Below, piece after piece: positions 55,315-63,854 of a stretch of 64,000 bases of DNA. The first letter of the stretch is position 1. The number at the start of each line of letters is the position of its first letter. Source of the stretch: Acidaminococcus sp050873445 (GTDB lineage Bacteria; Bacillota; Negativicutes; Acidaminococcales; Acidaminococcaceae); the NCBI RefSeq assembly GCF_050873445.1, contig NZ_JBNMIU010000005.1, forward strand, positions 1 through 64,000. The letters run 5' to 3'. The translations under genes were made by a program, and so were the position numbers. The notes beneath the pieces were generated by a model. The model made no database searches. It was not told the DNA's origin and was given only the letters and a program-made list of their open reading frames with translations.

Positions 55315-57242
55315 CGCTCAATGGCCGCTACGAAATCATTGACAAGATCGGCGGCGGCGGAATGGCTGAGGTGTTCCACGGCTATGACACGGTGCTGCAC
55401 CGGGATGTGGGCATCAAGATCCTGCGTGACCAGTTCATCCAGGACAAGCAGTTCGTGGCCCGTTTCCGGCAGGAAGCCTGCAATGCGGCCTGCCTGAGCC
55501 ACCCGAACATCGTCAATATCTACGACAGCGGCAACGAACATGATATCTACTACATCGTCATGGAATATGTGGTGGGCCGTTCCCTGAAGGAAGTCATCGA
55601 GGAGAACGGGGCCCTGGACTACAAGACAGCGGTGCGTTATGCCATTGGTATTGCTTCGGCACTGAAACAGGCCCATGATCACTCCATTGTCCACTGTGAC
55701 GTAAAGAGCCAGAACATCCTGATCGACACCAAAGGGGTGCCCAAGATCACGGATTTCGGCATTGCCAGGGCCTTTGGTCAGCCCAGCAACGGGCCGGACA
55801 AGAATGTGATCGGTTCGGTGTATTATCTGTCGCCGGAACAGGCGGCGGGCCAGCCGGTAACGCCCCAGTCGGATCTGTATTCCCTGGGCGTGGTGCTGTT
55901 CGAAATGCTCACCGGCAAGCTGCCGTACGACGGAGATACGCCTCTGGAGGTGGCCCGGATGCATCTGGAATCTTCCACTCCTTCGGCCAGGCGGTACGAT
56001 CCGGACATTCCCTATTACCTGGATAACATCATCACCAAGGCTCTGGCCAAGAATCCCCGGCTGCGCTATGCTACCGCCGATGATTTCCTGACGGATCTGA
56101 AGCATGCCCAGACCCATCTGCTGGGAGATGCCGGGATGGCGGACGATGAATGGGACAACCCCCGGAAGAGTCCGGTCAGCGATGAAACCATGGTCATCAG
56201 CAAGAGCGATATGCTGGACGGCCTGCAGAAACCTCAGGAGCCGAAACCGGCACCCAAGGCTCCGGGCAAGAAGGAGCCGGGCAAAGGGGACAGCCTGGTG
56301 GAAAAATACGGCAAGAAAAAACTGCTGGCCTTCTTCCTGGCGGCTCTGGTGGTGCTCAGCGGCATCATCTATGCCATTTTGGGCTATACCAGCGGGGATG
56401 TGACTGTGCCCGATGTGAAAGGCAAGACCATTGTGGAAGCCGAAGCCATCCTGACCAAGGAGAAACTGGGCTATACCCTCACGGAAGCCTATGACGCCAA
56501 GGTGACCCCTGGCGTGGTCGTCAAACAGACCCCCGGCGCCCATACCCGGGTGAAGGCGGGAAGGAAGATCACCCTGGTGGTCAGCAAGGGACCGGAACCG
56601 GGTGTGGTGCCGGATTTGAAGAAGAAGAAACTCAATGATGCCACCGTGATGCTGGAGAAGGCCAAACTGAAAGTAGGCACGGTCACCGTGAAGTATGAGG
56701 CCGGGGCGCCCAAGGGCACGGTGATTTCTCAGAGCATCGCACCCAACAGCAAGGTCAGCGAAGGCACCAGTGTGGATCTGGTGGTGAACATCAGCGACAA
56801 CCAGACCGTGGTGCCCAGCCTGGAAGGTATGAGCCTGTCAGAAGCCCAGTCCGCCCTGAACAGTGCCGGACTGTCGGTGGGCAGCGTTTCGGCCACCAGC
56901 AGTGACAAGGCCAAGAATACGGTCCTGTCCAGTGATCCGGGCTCCGGGTCCGTGCTGGATAAGGGTTCTGCTGTGACCCTGGTAGTCTCTGCCGGCAAGA
57001 AAGAGGAAAAGAAGAGCAGCAGCTCTTCCGGCGGCAGCTACCGGACCATCAGCTATACGGTACCGGGCAGCGGCAGTGCCAAGGATGTGCGGATCATTGT
57101 AACCGATGACAGCGGCAGCCGGACTGTGTTCTCCGATTCGGTGTCCCCTGGTACCCGGATCAGCCGGTCGGTGAGTGCCGGGTCCGGAGCCAGGGTCCAG
57201 ATTTATCTGAATGGAGAACTGGCGGAGGATAAGACACTGTGA
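55299..57242 (+). CDS. prkC: PASTA-domain serine/threonine kinase (PrkC/Stk type)
   Basis: 647-residue membrane kinase. Kinase domain 1-270: glycine loop IGGGGMAEVFHGYD, VGIKIL Lys, catalytic loop VHCDVKSQNIL, DFGIARAFG, and SPEQAAGQPVTPQSDLYSLGV. The usual HRD reads HCD, so it is a non-RD-type kinase. One helix near 345-365, then three extracytoplasmic PASTA repeats (about 366-432, 433-502, 503-567), a Ser-rich linker and a C-terminal beta-rich tail of about 70 residues. PASTA domains bind peptidoglycan fragments, linking growth to wall state. In an operon with its phosphatase and rsgA. Confidence 0.95.
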   Translation: MEGRITLNGRYEIIDKIGGGGMAEVFHGYDTVLHRDVGIKILRDQFIQDKQFVARFRQEACNAACLSHPNIVNIYDSGNEHDIYYIVMEYVVGRSLKEVIEENGALDYKTAVRYAIGIASALKQAHDHSIVHCDVKSQNILIDTKGVPKITDFGIARAFGQPSNGPDKNVIGSVYYLSPEQAAGQPVTPQSDLYSLGVVLFEMLTGKLPYDGDTPLEVARMHLESSTPSARRYDPDIPYYLDNIITKALAKNPRLRYATADDFLTDLKHAQTHLLGDAGMADDEWDNPRKSPVSDETMVISKSDMLDGLQKPQEPKPAPKAPGKKEPGKGDSLVEKYGKKKLLAFFLAALVVLSGIIYAILGYTSGDVTVPDVKGKTIVEAEAILTKEKLGYTLTEAYDAKVTPGVVVKQTPGAHTRVKAGRKITLVVSKGPEPGVVPDLKKKKLNDATVMLEKAKLKVGTVTVKYEAGAPKGTVISQSIAPNSKVSEGTSVDLVVNISDNQTVVPSLEGMSLSEAQSALNSAGLSVGSVSATSSDKAKNTVLSSDPGSGSVLDKGSAVTLVVSAGKKEEKKSSSSSGGSYRTISYTVPGSGSAKDVRIIVTDDSGSRTVFSDSVSPGTRISRSVSAGSGARVQIYLNGELAEDKTL

Positions 57243-58126
57243 GTACTGTAACAGGCCGTATCTTGAAGACATACAACGGTTATTACTATGTGGCAGCGGA
57301 AGACGGGCAGGTGTACACCTGCAAGGTGAAGGGCCGGATGAAACAGCGCCGGTTCGTCATGGCTGCCGGCGACCGGGTAGAATTGGAAGCACAGGGCAGG
57401 GAAGGCATGATTCGTCAGGTCCTGCCCCGGCAGAACCTGCTCCAGCGTCCCCTAGTGGCCAACCTGGACTGTCTAATGGCGGTGTTTGCCTGTGCTGACC
57501 CGGATCCCAGCTTCCTGCTGGTGGACAAACTGCTGGCTCTGGCGGAAGCAGGGGGTATCCCGGCAGTGCTGGTGCTGAACAAGCGGGACCTGGCCGCCCA
57601 GGGGCTTATCGACCGATTTCGCAGCATCTATGAGCCCCTGGGTTATCCGGTCATCCCCATCGAGGCCCGGGAAGGGCTGGGTCTGGACCCCATCCTGGAA
57701 CGGGTACAGGGCCATACAGTGGCCTTTGGCGGTCCTTCCGGGGCGGGGAAGTCCACTCTGCTGAATCATCTTGATCCCTCCCTGTCGCTGAAGACAGGCC
57801 ATGTGAGCGATAAGATCGGACGGGGCCGGCACACCACACGGTTTGCCGAGCTGCTGCCCTACCAAGGCGGCTATATCGTGGATACTCCCGGGTTCGGCAA
57901 CATCGATCTGGCTGAACTGGCCATGGACGATGCGGCGGACGGGTTCAGGGAAATCAGGGAGAGGCTGGGACAGTGCCGGTTTACGGGCTGTACCCATACC
58001 CACGAGCCGGACTGTGTGGTGAAACAGGCGGTGGAAGAGGGTACCATTGCCCGGAGCCGCTATGAATCGTACTGTGTCATCCGTCAGGAACTGACGGAAC
58101 AAAAGAAAAGAGGAAAAAAATCATGA
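57239..58126 (+). CDS. rsgA: ribosome small-subunit-dependent GTPase A
   Basis: 295-residue circularly permuted GTPase that checks 30S maturation. OB domain at N-terminus, G4 VLVLNKRDL near 100, G1 GPSGAGKSTLLNHL near 163, G3 DTPGFG near 218, then the zinc-binding CRFTGCTHTHEPDCVVKQAV near 250. Start is GTG at 57239, overlapping prkC by 4 nt. It is one of the genes commonly placed behind prkC. Confidence 0.96.
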   Translation: MSTVTGRILKTYNGYYYVAAEDGQVYTCKVKGRMKQRRFVMAAGDRVELEAQGREGMIRQVLPRQNLLQRPLVANLDCLMAVFACADPDPSFLLVDKLLALAEAGGIPAVLVLNKRDLAAQGLIDRFRSIYEPLGYPVIPIEAREGLGLDPILERVQGHTVAFGGPSGAGKSTLLNHLDPSLSLKTGHVSDKIGRGRHTTRFAELLPYQGGYIVDTPGFGNIDLAELAMDDAADGFREIRERLGQCRFTGCTHTHEPDCVVKQAVEEGTIARSRYESYCVIRQELTEQKKRGKKS

Positions 58127-58767
58127 CCATCATTGCACCTTCCATTTTGTCGTCCGATTTTTCCTGCCTGGCAGAAGAAGTGGCCCGCATCCAGGATGCC
58201 GGGGCCGACTGGTGCCATATTGATGTAATGGACGGCCAGTTCGTTCCCAACTTGACCTTCGGGGCTCCGGTGGTGAAATGTCTGCGGAAGCGGACGGATA
58301 TGTTCTTTGACTGTCACCTGATGGTGGATCAGCCGGAAAAGTACGTGGAAAGCTTTGCCGCGGCCGGCGCCGATCTGATCTGCGTCCATGCGGAAGCAAC
58401 CAATCATCTGCACCGGCTGCTCCAGAGCATCCACAGCAAGGGCATCCAGACCGGAGTGGCCTTGAATCCGGCTACGCCCCTGTGCATGATTGAAGAGATC
58501 CTGCCCTATGCGGACATGATCCTGATTATGAGCGTGAACCCGGGCTTTGGCGGTCAGAAGTTCATCCCCACCAGCGTGGACAAGATCCGTCGGCTGAAGG
58601 CCATGATCCAGCAGCGGAATTTGAAGACCCTGATCGAAGTGGATGGCGGGGTCAACGGGGAAACGGCCAAAGCCTGCCGTGATGCCGGTGCTGATGTACT
58701 GGTGGCCGGTTCCTATGTATTTGGAGCTCCGGATATGCAGGAAGCCATCCAGAACTTGAGGAAATAA
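58123..58767 (+). CDS. rpe: ribulose-phosphate 3-epimerase
   Basis: 214-residue TIM barrel of the pentose phosphate pathway. Seen: APSILSSDFSCLAEEV, HIDVMDGQFVPNLTFG near 34, DCHLMVDQPEKYV near 65, MSVNPGFGGQKFI near 138 and VDGGVN near 172. Overlaps rsgA by 4 nt. Confidence 0.97.
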   Translation: MTIIAPSILSSDFSCLAEEVARIQDAGADWCHIDVMDGQFVPNLTFGAPVVKCLRKRTDMFFDCHLMVDQPEKYVESFAAAGADLICVHAEATNHLHRLLQSIHSKGIQTGVALNPATPLCMIEEILPYADMILIMSVNPGFGGQKFIPTSVDKIRRLKAMIQQRNLKTLIEVDGGVNGETAKACRDAGADVLVAGSYVFGAPDMQEAIQNLRK

Positions 58768-58768
58768 C

Positions 58769-60091
58769 ATGAAAGCCTTCCTGCTGCGCCACTTCCGGAA
58801 AATCAAATATGGATTATTGGTGCTGCTGGCAGGCTTTCTGGTGTTATTCTGGCTGGCCTACATCGCCAGCATCCATGCGGCCCAGATCTTCAACCGGGAA
58901 ATCGCCAAACAGGATTTCCTGGACGGGACCATTACTGTAGAGAGGCTGACTGCCACGCCCTTAGGCCACGTACGCTTTTATGGCCTGGAATGGAAGGAAA
59001 GCCGCAGCGGCAACCGGATCACCGTACCCAGCGGGTCATTCCATGTAAAACCCTTGGATATTATCCTGCGCCGGATCAATACCCGGACCATCCAGCGGGT
59101 GGAACTGGATAACACAGACATCGACCTGACCTTCGACAAGAACATGCACGTGCGGGGCATCAAGGCAGCAGAGCTGCCCCTGCCTCTCGAAGAGCATGGG
59201 CGAAAGAAAAAATTCGATATCAAGCTGAAGAACGTGGATGTGGCGGTGAAGCTGAACCACTGCAAGATGACGGCCCGGTACAAGGAGCGGGTCCACACTT
59301 TTGAAGATGTAAACGCCGATCTGGCCTACAACAGCGCCGACAAGCTGACCATCGACTTTTCCACTGGGGAACTGGGCGGCACCCTGGAAGGACAGGGAGT
59401 GGACATCCAGGGAGACGTGGACCTAAAACCGGCCGTTTCCACCTATGACCTGAAGCTGGGCATCAAGAACCTGAACCCCTCTTCCCTGGGGACGGGGCTG
59501 GATGTCCATGAACGGGTGACTGCCAGTGCCAATGTGACCGGAAAGTTGCCGGAACCGGTGATTGTGGGCGAACTGTACATGCCCAACCTGAATTTGCCGG
59601 GACTGAAATTCACCAAAGTGAAAGGAAGTTTCAAGTACCAGGATGGCAAGATCGAAGCCCAGAACGTGACCGCCGATATCTTTGAGGGGACCTGTGATGC
59701 AGAAGGCAGCTTCAATATCGACACCAAGGCCTATCGTGTGAATGTGATGGGTCATGACCTGCACAGCGAAGACGCTACCAATATCCCCTATTTCCGGACC
59801 CTGGTTCAGCTGGATTTGAAGATGCTCTGCGATGGGGACAACCGGTCCACCCTGACATACGGTTCCTTTACTTCGGGTAAGGGAATTTATGCCATTATCA
59901 AATTCAATTCCATCAAGGGGACGTTCTCCAACCAGTACAAACAGCTGAAATTCAGCGATGTGGTCATCAAGAGCGACGGGGGCGATATTGTGGCACCCCA
60001 GTTCGAACTGGTGAACGGGAAGCTGCATCTGGGGAATCTGTATTATGTGGCGCCCGGCGGCGGACGGGCCTGGATCCATTTCTTCAGTTAA
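58769..60091 (+). CDS. AsmA/TamB-like envelope protein
   Basis: 440 residues with one N-terminal membrane helix (about 14-34) and a long periplasmic region of repeated beta-rich units: VERLTATPLGHVRFYGLEW, RINTRTIQRVELDNTDIDLTF, then GELGGTLEGQGVDIQGDVDLK and later repeats of the same kind. This pattern fits AsmA-like bridge proteins that move lipid to or maintain the outer membrane. No paralogue or BamA-like partner is adjacent. It starts 1 nt after rpe and ends the long operon at a terminator. Confident about the class, not about the exact family. Confidence 0.72.
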   Translation: MKAFLLRHFRKIKYGLLVLLAGFLVLFWLAYIASIHAAQIFNREIAKQDFLDGTITVERLTATPLGHVRFYGLEWKESRSGNRITVPSGSFHVKPLDIILRRINTRTIQRVELDNTDIDLTFDKNMHVRGIKAAELPLPLEEHGRKKKFDIKLKNVDVAVKLNHCKMTARYKERVHTFEDVNADLAYNSADKLTIDFSTGELGGTLEGQGVDIQGDVDLKPAVSTYDLKLGIKNLNPSSLGTGLDVHERVTASANVTGKLPEPVIVGELYMPNLNLPGLKFTKVKGSFKYQDGKIEAQNVTADIFEGTCDAEGSFNIDTKAYRVNVMGHDLHSEDATNIPYFRTLVQLDLKMLCDGDNRSTLTYGSFTSGKGIYAIIKFNSIKGTFSNQYKQLKFSDVVIKSDGGDIVAPQFELVNGKLHLGNLYYVAPGGGRAWIHFFS

Positions 60092-60117
60092 AAAGCTGTC
60101 CCCGGACAGCTTTTTTT
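60091..60117 (+). terminator. terminator of the def-to-AsmA operon
   Basis: AAAAGCTGTCC (60091-60101) / GGACAGCTTTT (60104-60114) with loop CC and continuing T-run; the stem begins in the stop codon of the AsmA-like gene. Confidence 0.92.
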
Positions 60118-60140
60118 ATTCATGCTCCAAGGAGGACCTT

Positions 60141-61103
60141 ATGAAACTGTTCCAAATGCTTCTGCTGCTGTGCCTGCTGCTGGCTTCCGGCTGCGGAGGG
60201 CAGCCGGCTTCTCCCCGGGGGAATGCCATTACCCTGCAGGATGTGCGGGGAAAGAATGTGACTCTGCCGCAGAAACCCAAACGCATCCTGACAGATTCCC
60301 TGCACCTGGATGAAACGCTGCTGACTCTTGTGCCGGCAGATCATTTGGCCGGGGTCTATTATCTGGACGGTGAACCGGGTATTTCTTTTGTGGCGAAAGA
60401 GACAAAGACGGTGGAGCCAAAAATGCGGGATTATACGCCGGAGACCGTGGCCGCTGTCAAGCCGGACCTGTTCCTGGCTTCCACCTGGTCGGATCCGGGC
60501 CTGCTCCAGAAATTGGAGACAATGGGCATTCCGGTGGTGGTCTGCTACGGCCCTGCAGACCTGGAACAGATTCGCGGCAATGTGGAACTGATGGCCAAAG
60601 CGGTGGGAAATCCGGAGGCGGGCCGGAAAGTGCTGGCCCAGTTCGACCAGCAGCTGGCGGATATCCGGAAGAAGGTCAGGCAGCAGCCGGGACCCCAGCC
60701 TTCCGGCATCCTGGTTTCTCTCATGAGCCGGTACGGAGGCAGCGGGTCTTTGTACGATGCTCTGTGCACGGAAGCGGGGATCCGCAATGGACTTACAGCA
60801 GCCGGCCTGAAGAATGGGCAGGCTCTGACCCGGGAGACGGTACTCCAGGCGGATCCGGACTTTTTCCTGGTGTCCCTGCCTTATGGGGAAGAAAAGGAAG
60901 CCTATGACAAATTTTCTCGGCAGTTCTTTTCCGATCCGGCCTTCCAGGGACTGAAGGGACTGGAACACCGGGTGGCTCTGCCCGACCGGTATGTGTATGA
61001 TGCGTCACCCATGGTGGTTTACGGCATCAAGGCCCTGGCCAATGGGGCCTATGGAAAGGATCTGTTTGATCTGTCGGACGAATCTCTGCTGAAAGGATAT
61101 TGA
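60141..61103 (+). CDS. ABC transporter binding lipoprotein (BtuF/FecB-type)
   Basis: 320-residue periplasmic-binding lipoprotein with lipobox LLLASGC (Cys 18). Fold features of the cobalamin/siderophore/haem class: ITLQDVRGKNVTLPQKPKRILTDSLHLDETLLTLVPADHLAGV near 30-72, and YTPETVAAVKPDLFLASTWSDPGLLQKLETMGIPVVV near 98. ATG 60141 follows AAGGAGG. It is 4 nt before a FecE-type ATPase gene. Substrate is unknown; corrinoid, haem or ferric chelate are candidates because TonB genes follow. Confidence 0.88.
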   Translation: MKLFQMLLLLCLLLASGCGGQPASPRGNAITLQDVRGKNVTLPQKPKRILTDSLHLDETLLTLVPADHLAGVYYLDGEPGISFVAKETKTVEPKMRDYTPETVAAVKPDLFLASTWSDPGLLQKLETMGIPVVVCYGPADLEQIRGNVELMAKAVGNPEAGRKVLAQFDQQLADIRKKVRQQPGPQPSGILVSLMSRYGGSGSLYDALCTEAGIRNGLTAAGLKNGQALTRETVLQADPDFFLVSLPYGEEKEAYDKFSRQFFSDPAFQGLKGLEHRVALPDRYVYDASPMVVYGIKALANGAYGKDLFDLSDESLLKGY

Positions 61104-61107
61104 ACCC

Positions 61108-61938
61108 ATGGAACTGGAAATCAAACAGGGAGCGGTGGGGTATCCGGACCGCTCCGTACTGGAACCGGTGGAATTTCGTCTGGTGCCGGGAGAGTGTGTG
61201 GGGCTGATCGGGCCCAATGGTGCCGGCAAGAGTACGCTACTCCGGAGTCTGGCCGGCATCCAGCCTCTGCGGGCGGGAACTGTGCTGCTGGGAGGACAGC
61301 CTCTGGCCCGGTATTCCCGGCAGGCACTGAGCCGGCTGGTGGCCTATCTGCCCCAGGAACGGCATATCCCTTTTGCCTATACGGCAGAGGAAGTGGTCCT
61401 CATGGGCCGTTATCCCCATCTTTCCTGGTACCAGCAGGAAAGGGAAACCGAGGGGCAGCTGGCCCGGGAATGTCTGGCAGCCGTAGGTGCTGAAGGACTG
61501 ACGGACCGGCCGATGGATACCCTGTCCGGCGGGCAGCAGCAGAGGGTACTTTTTGCCCGTACCCTGATCCAGCAGGCGGATTTCTATCTGCTGGATGAAC
61601 CGGTGGCTGCCCTGGATCTGGTGGTGGAAGTGGCTGTGCTCTCCCTGTGCCGGGAGCTGGCCCGGGCCGGACGGGGTGTACTGTTTTCCGTCCATGACCT
61701 GAGCCAGGCGGCCCGGTACTGTGACCGGCTGTTACTGGTGGGGCAGAACCGGCTGCTGGCTGCAGGGACGCCGGAGGAAGTCCTGACGGCAGATCATCTC
61801 CAGGCAGCCTACGGAGTTCCCTGCCGGGTTTCCGGCAGGGGTGCGGATTTCCGGCTGGAAGTGCTGGAACCGGCGGAAGAACAACAGAAACGGCAGCGTT
61901 TGCTGCAGCAAATCTTGGGAAACAGAGAGGAAATATAG
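61108..61938 (+). CDS. FecE/BtuD-type ABC transporter ATPase
   Basis: 276-residue ATPase. Walker A GPNGAGKSTLLRSLAG near 35, signature LSGGQQQRVLFARTL near 138, Walker B FYLLDEPVAALDL near 158, and H-loop SVHDLSQA near 191. The C-terminal 60 residues are an extra family tail. The FecCD-type permease that normally sits with these two genes is absent here; exbB begins 4 nt later. Confidence 0.9.
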   Translation: MELEIKQGAVGYPDRSVLEPVEFRLVPGECVGLIGPNGAGKSTLLRSLAGIQPLRAGTVLLGGQPLARYSRQALSRLVAYLPQERHIPFAYTAEEVVLMGRYPHLSWYQQERETEGQLARECLAAVGAEGLTDRPMDTLSGGQQQRVLFARTLIQQADFYLLDEPVAALDLVVEVAVLSLCRELARAGRGVLFSVHDLSQAARYCDRLLLVGQNRLLAAGTPEEVLTADHLQAAYGVPCRVSGRGADFRLEVLEPAEEQQKRQRLLQQILGNREEI

Positions 61939-61942
61939 CGTT

Positions 61943-62578
61943 ATGGAATGGATCAAACATGTGTGGAGCTTCTTCATCCGGGGCGGGGTCATCATGTGGC
62001 CGCTTCTCATCTGCTCGCTGGTCTCGCTGACCATCATCCTGGAACGGTGGTCCTACTTTCGGAAGGAGGACTCCGGCCGGAGCTATCCCCGGCAGTTCTG
62101 CCAGCTGCTGCGGCAGGGGAAATGGGCGGAGAGCCTGGAACTGAGCCGCAAGACAAAGGGCGGGCTGGCGGTTTTGGGCCAACAGCTGCTCACTGCACCG
62201 GCAGAAGCCCGGAATAAAGAAAGCTACGTGGCCGGAGAAAGCCAGCAGGTGATCAACCGGTTTGAAAAAGGGCTGAACTATCTGTCCGTCATTGTGACCC
62301 TGTCGCCCATCCTGGGGCTGCTGGGGACCATCACCGGCATGATGTCCTCCTTCCAGGCCCTGGAAGGCCGGTGGGAGAATCCCATGGCTGTGACGGCCGG
62401 TGTAGCGGAAGCCATGATCACTACCGTATTCGGCCTGGTCATCGCCATTGCTACCATCTGTTTCCATACGTATTTTTCCCAGAAGGTGGATATCCTGCTG
62501 GGTGAAGTGGAGCAGATGGACAATGCTTTCCTGGAGAACGCCGGTCAGCTGCCCCAAAAGGGAGGGGATGCCCAATGA
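61943..62578 (+). CDS. exbB: ExbB/MotA-TolQ family proton channel protein
   Basis: 211-residue inner-membrane protein with three helices (about 12-34, 110-135, 153-175). Family regions FFIRGGVIMWPLLICSLVSLTIILERW and LSPILGLLGTITGMMSSFQAL, VAEAMITTVFGLVIAIATIC identify ExbB/TolQ. With ExbD it uses the proton gradient to energise TonB. The ATG at 61943 lies 4 nt past the ATPase stop. Overlaps exbD by 4 nt. Confidence 0.93.
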   Translation: MEWIKHVWSFFIRGGVIMWPLLICSLVSLTIILERWSYFRKEDSGRSYPRQFCQLLRQGKWAESLELSRKTKGGLAVLGQQLLTAPAEARNKESYVAGESQQVINRFEKGLNYLSVIVTLSPILGLLGTITGMMSSFQALEGRWENPMAVTAGVAEAMITTVFGLVIAIATICFHTYFSQKVDILLGEVEQMDNAFLENAGQLPQKGGDAQ

Positions 62579-62997
62579 TCCATCTGCATCGGGGAAGCGG
62601 GCGCAAACCGCCTTCCATTCAGATTTCTCCTATGATTGACATGGTGTTCCTGCTGCTGATTTTCTTCATCGTATGCACTATGTACATGAGCCAGCAGAAG
62701 GGGGTACCGGTGGACTTGCCGGAAAGCACTGGCCAGCTGCAGCAGGAAATGCCCATTCAGGTGACTCTGCCCCGGGACGGTTCTATCTGGTTTCAGGATC
62801 AGCAGGTAACCCTGCCGGAACTGGTACAGAAAGTGGGAGAGGCTGCCCGGAAGGATCCCAGACAGGTGGTGGACCTGCGGGCAGATAAGGAAATCAGTTA
62901 CGGCCGGGTCATGGGGGTTTTGGGCGAAATGAAACAGGCCGGGCTCCAGGATTTTTCCCTGGCGGTGACTACGGGGGAAAACCATGGAAAGCCATAA
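62575..62997 (+). CDS. exbD: ExbD/TolR family biopolymer transport protein
   Basis: 140 residues: short cytoplasmic N-terminus, one helix with the essential Asp (QISPMIDMVFLLLIFFIVC near 19) and a periplasmic domain (VDLRADKEISYGRVMGVLGEMKQAG) of the ExbD/TolR fold. Overlaps tonB by 14 nt. Confidence 0.93.
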   Translation: MIHLHRGSGRKPPSIQISPMIDMVFLLLIFFIVCTMYMSQQKGVPVDLPESTGQLQQEMPIQVTLPRDGSIWFQDQQVTLPELVQKVGEAARKDPRQVVDLRADKEISYGRVMGVLGEMKQAGLQDFSLAVTTGENHGKP

Positions 62998-63787
62998 CTG
63001 GAAGCATTATTTCCGCTGGTCCCTGGGGCTGCATGCAGTGATTCTTACGGCTCTGGGGCTGGTGCTGCAGCACAGCATCCGGCCGGACCTGCAGACAGAG
63101 CCCATCCGGGTAAAAGTGGAAGGCTTTGGTTCCAGCAGAGCACCGGGTGCTGGTACCAGCGGCAGCAGCGGGGGAACAGCTGGTATGGCGGAGCCTGGTA
63201 TGACAAGAACTTCGGCTTTGGGTGCGGCAGGGGCCGTTCCCAAAGCCAGGGAAGCGTCTCTTTCCAGTGAAACGGGTCTTCAGGAACTGCTCCAGGCTCC
63301 GGTGGCCTCCAGCACAGCATTTGTGAACGGAGAAAGCACGGTCCCTTCCGGAACGGCTTCCGGGAATTCAGACAGCAGTACTGACCGTGACAGTGCAGGG
63401 ATGACTTCCAACGGAAATGGTTCCGATCAGGGAAATGACCAGGAACCTGGTTCAGGGAATGGAATGGATTCCGGCGGTTACGGATCCGCCGATGGGGACA
63501 GCCAGGCGGACCTGAGTCAGGATGCAGCCCTCCAGGGTTACAGCAGGATCTATCCCAGGACGGCTCGGGATGCGGGAGAAGAAGGGGTGGCCGTAGTAGG
63601 TGTTTCCGTCAGTGCCGGGGGCAGTGTGACACGGGCCTGGCTGGAACAGAGCACCGGTTACGACCGGCTGGATAGGGCGGCTCTGAAGGCTGCCTATCAG
63701 TGGAGTTTTACCCCTGCCCGGAATGCGGCAGGGGATCCCATTGCTGGAGAATCCCGGGTGACCGTGCGCTATCAGCTCGATGAGTAG
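62984..63787 (+). CDS. tonB: TonB energy-transducing protein
   Basis: 267 residues: N-terminal helix (about 10-28), a long periplasmic linker (about 35-185) and a C-terminal TonB domain (YSRIYPRTARDAGEEGVAVVGVSVSAGGSVTRAWLEQSTGYDRLDRAALKAAYQWSFTPARNAAGDPI). The linker is Gly/Ser/Asn/Asp-rich and lacks the usual Pro-Glu and Pro-Lys repeats. Last gene of the SBP-ATPase-ExbBD-TonB run; the next gene has its own promoter. Confidence 0.9.
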   Translation: MESHNWKHYFRWSLGLHAVILTALGLVLQHSIRPDLQTEPIRVKVEGFGSSRAPGAGTSGSSGGTAGMAEPGMTRTSALGAAGAVPKAREASLSSETGLQELLQAPVASSTAFVNGESTVPSGTASGNSDSSTDRDSAGMTSNGNGSDQGNDQEPGSGNGMDSGGYGSADGDSQADLSQDAALQGYSRIYPRTARDAGEEGVAVVGVSVSAGGSVTRAWLEQSTGYDRLDRAALKAAYQWSFTPARNAAGDPIAGESRVTVRYQLDE

Positions 63788-63791
63788 AGCC

Positions 63792-63820
63792 TTGCACAGA
63801 AAAAGGACTCTTTGTATAAT
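63792..63820 (+). promoter_or_regulatory. promoter of the last (partial) gene
   Basis: TTGCAC (63792-63797), 17-nt spacer, TATAAT (63815-63820), in the short gap after tonB. Confidence 0.85.
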
Positions 63821-63854
63821 ACAGACGATGGAGAAACAGAAAGGAAGAGAAACC

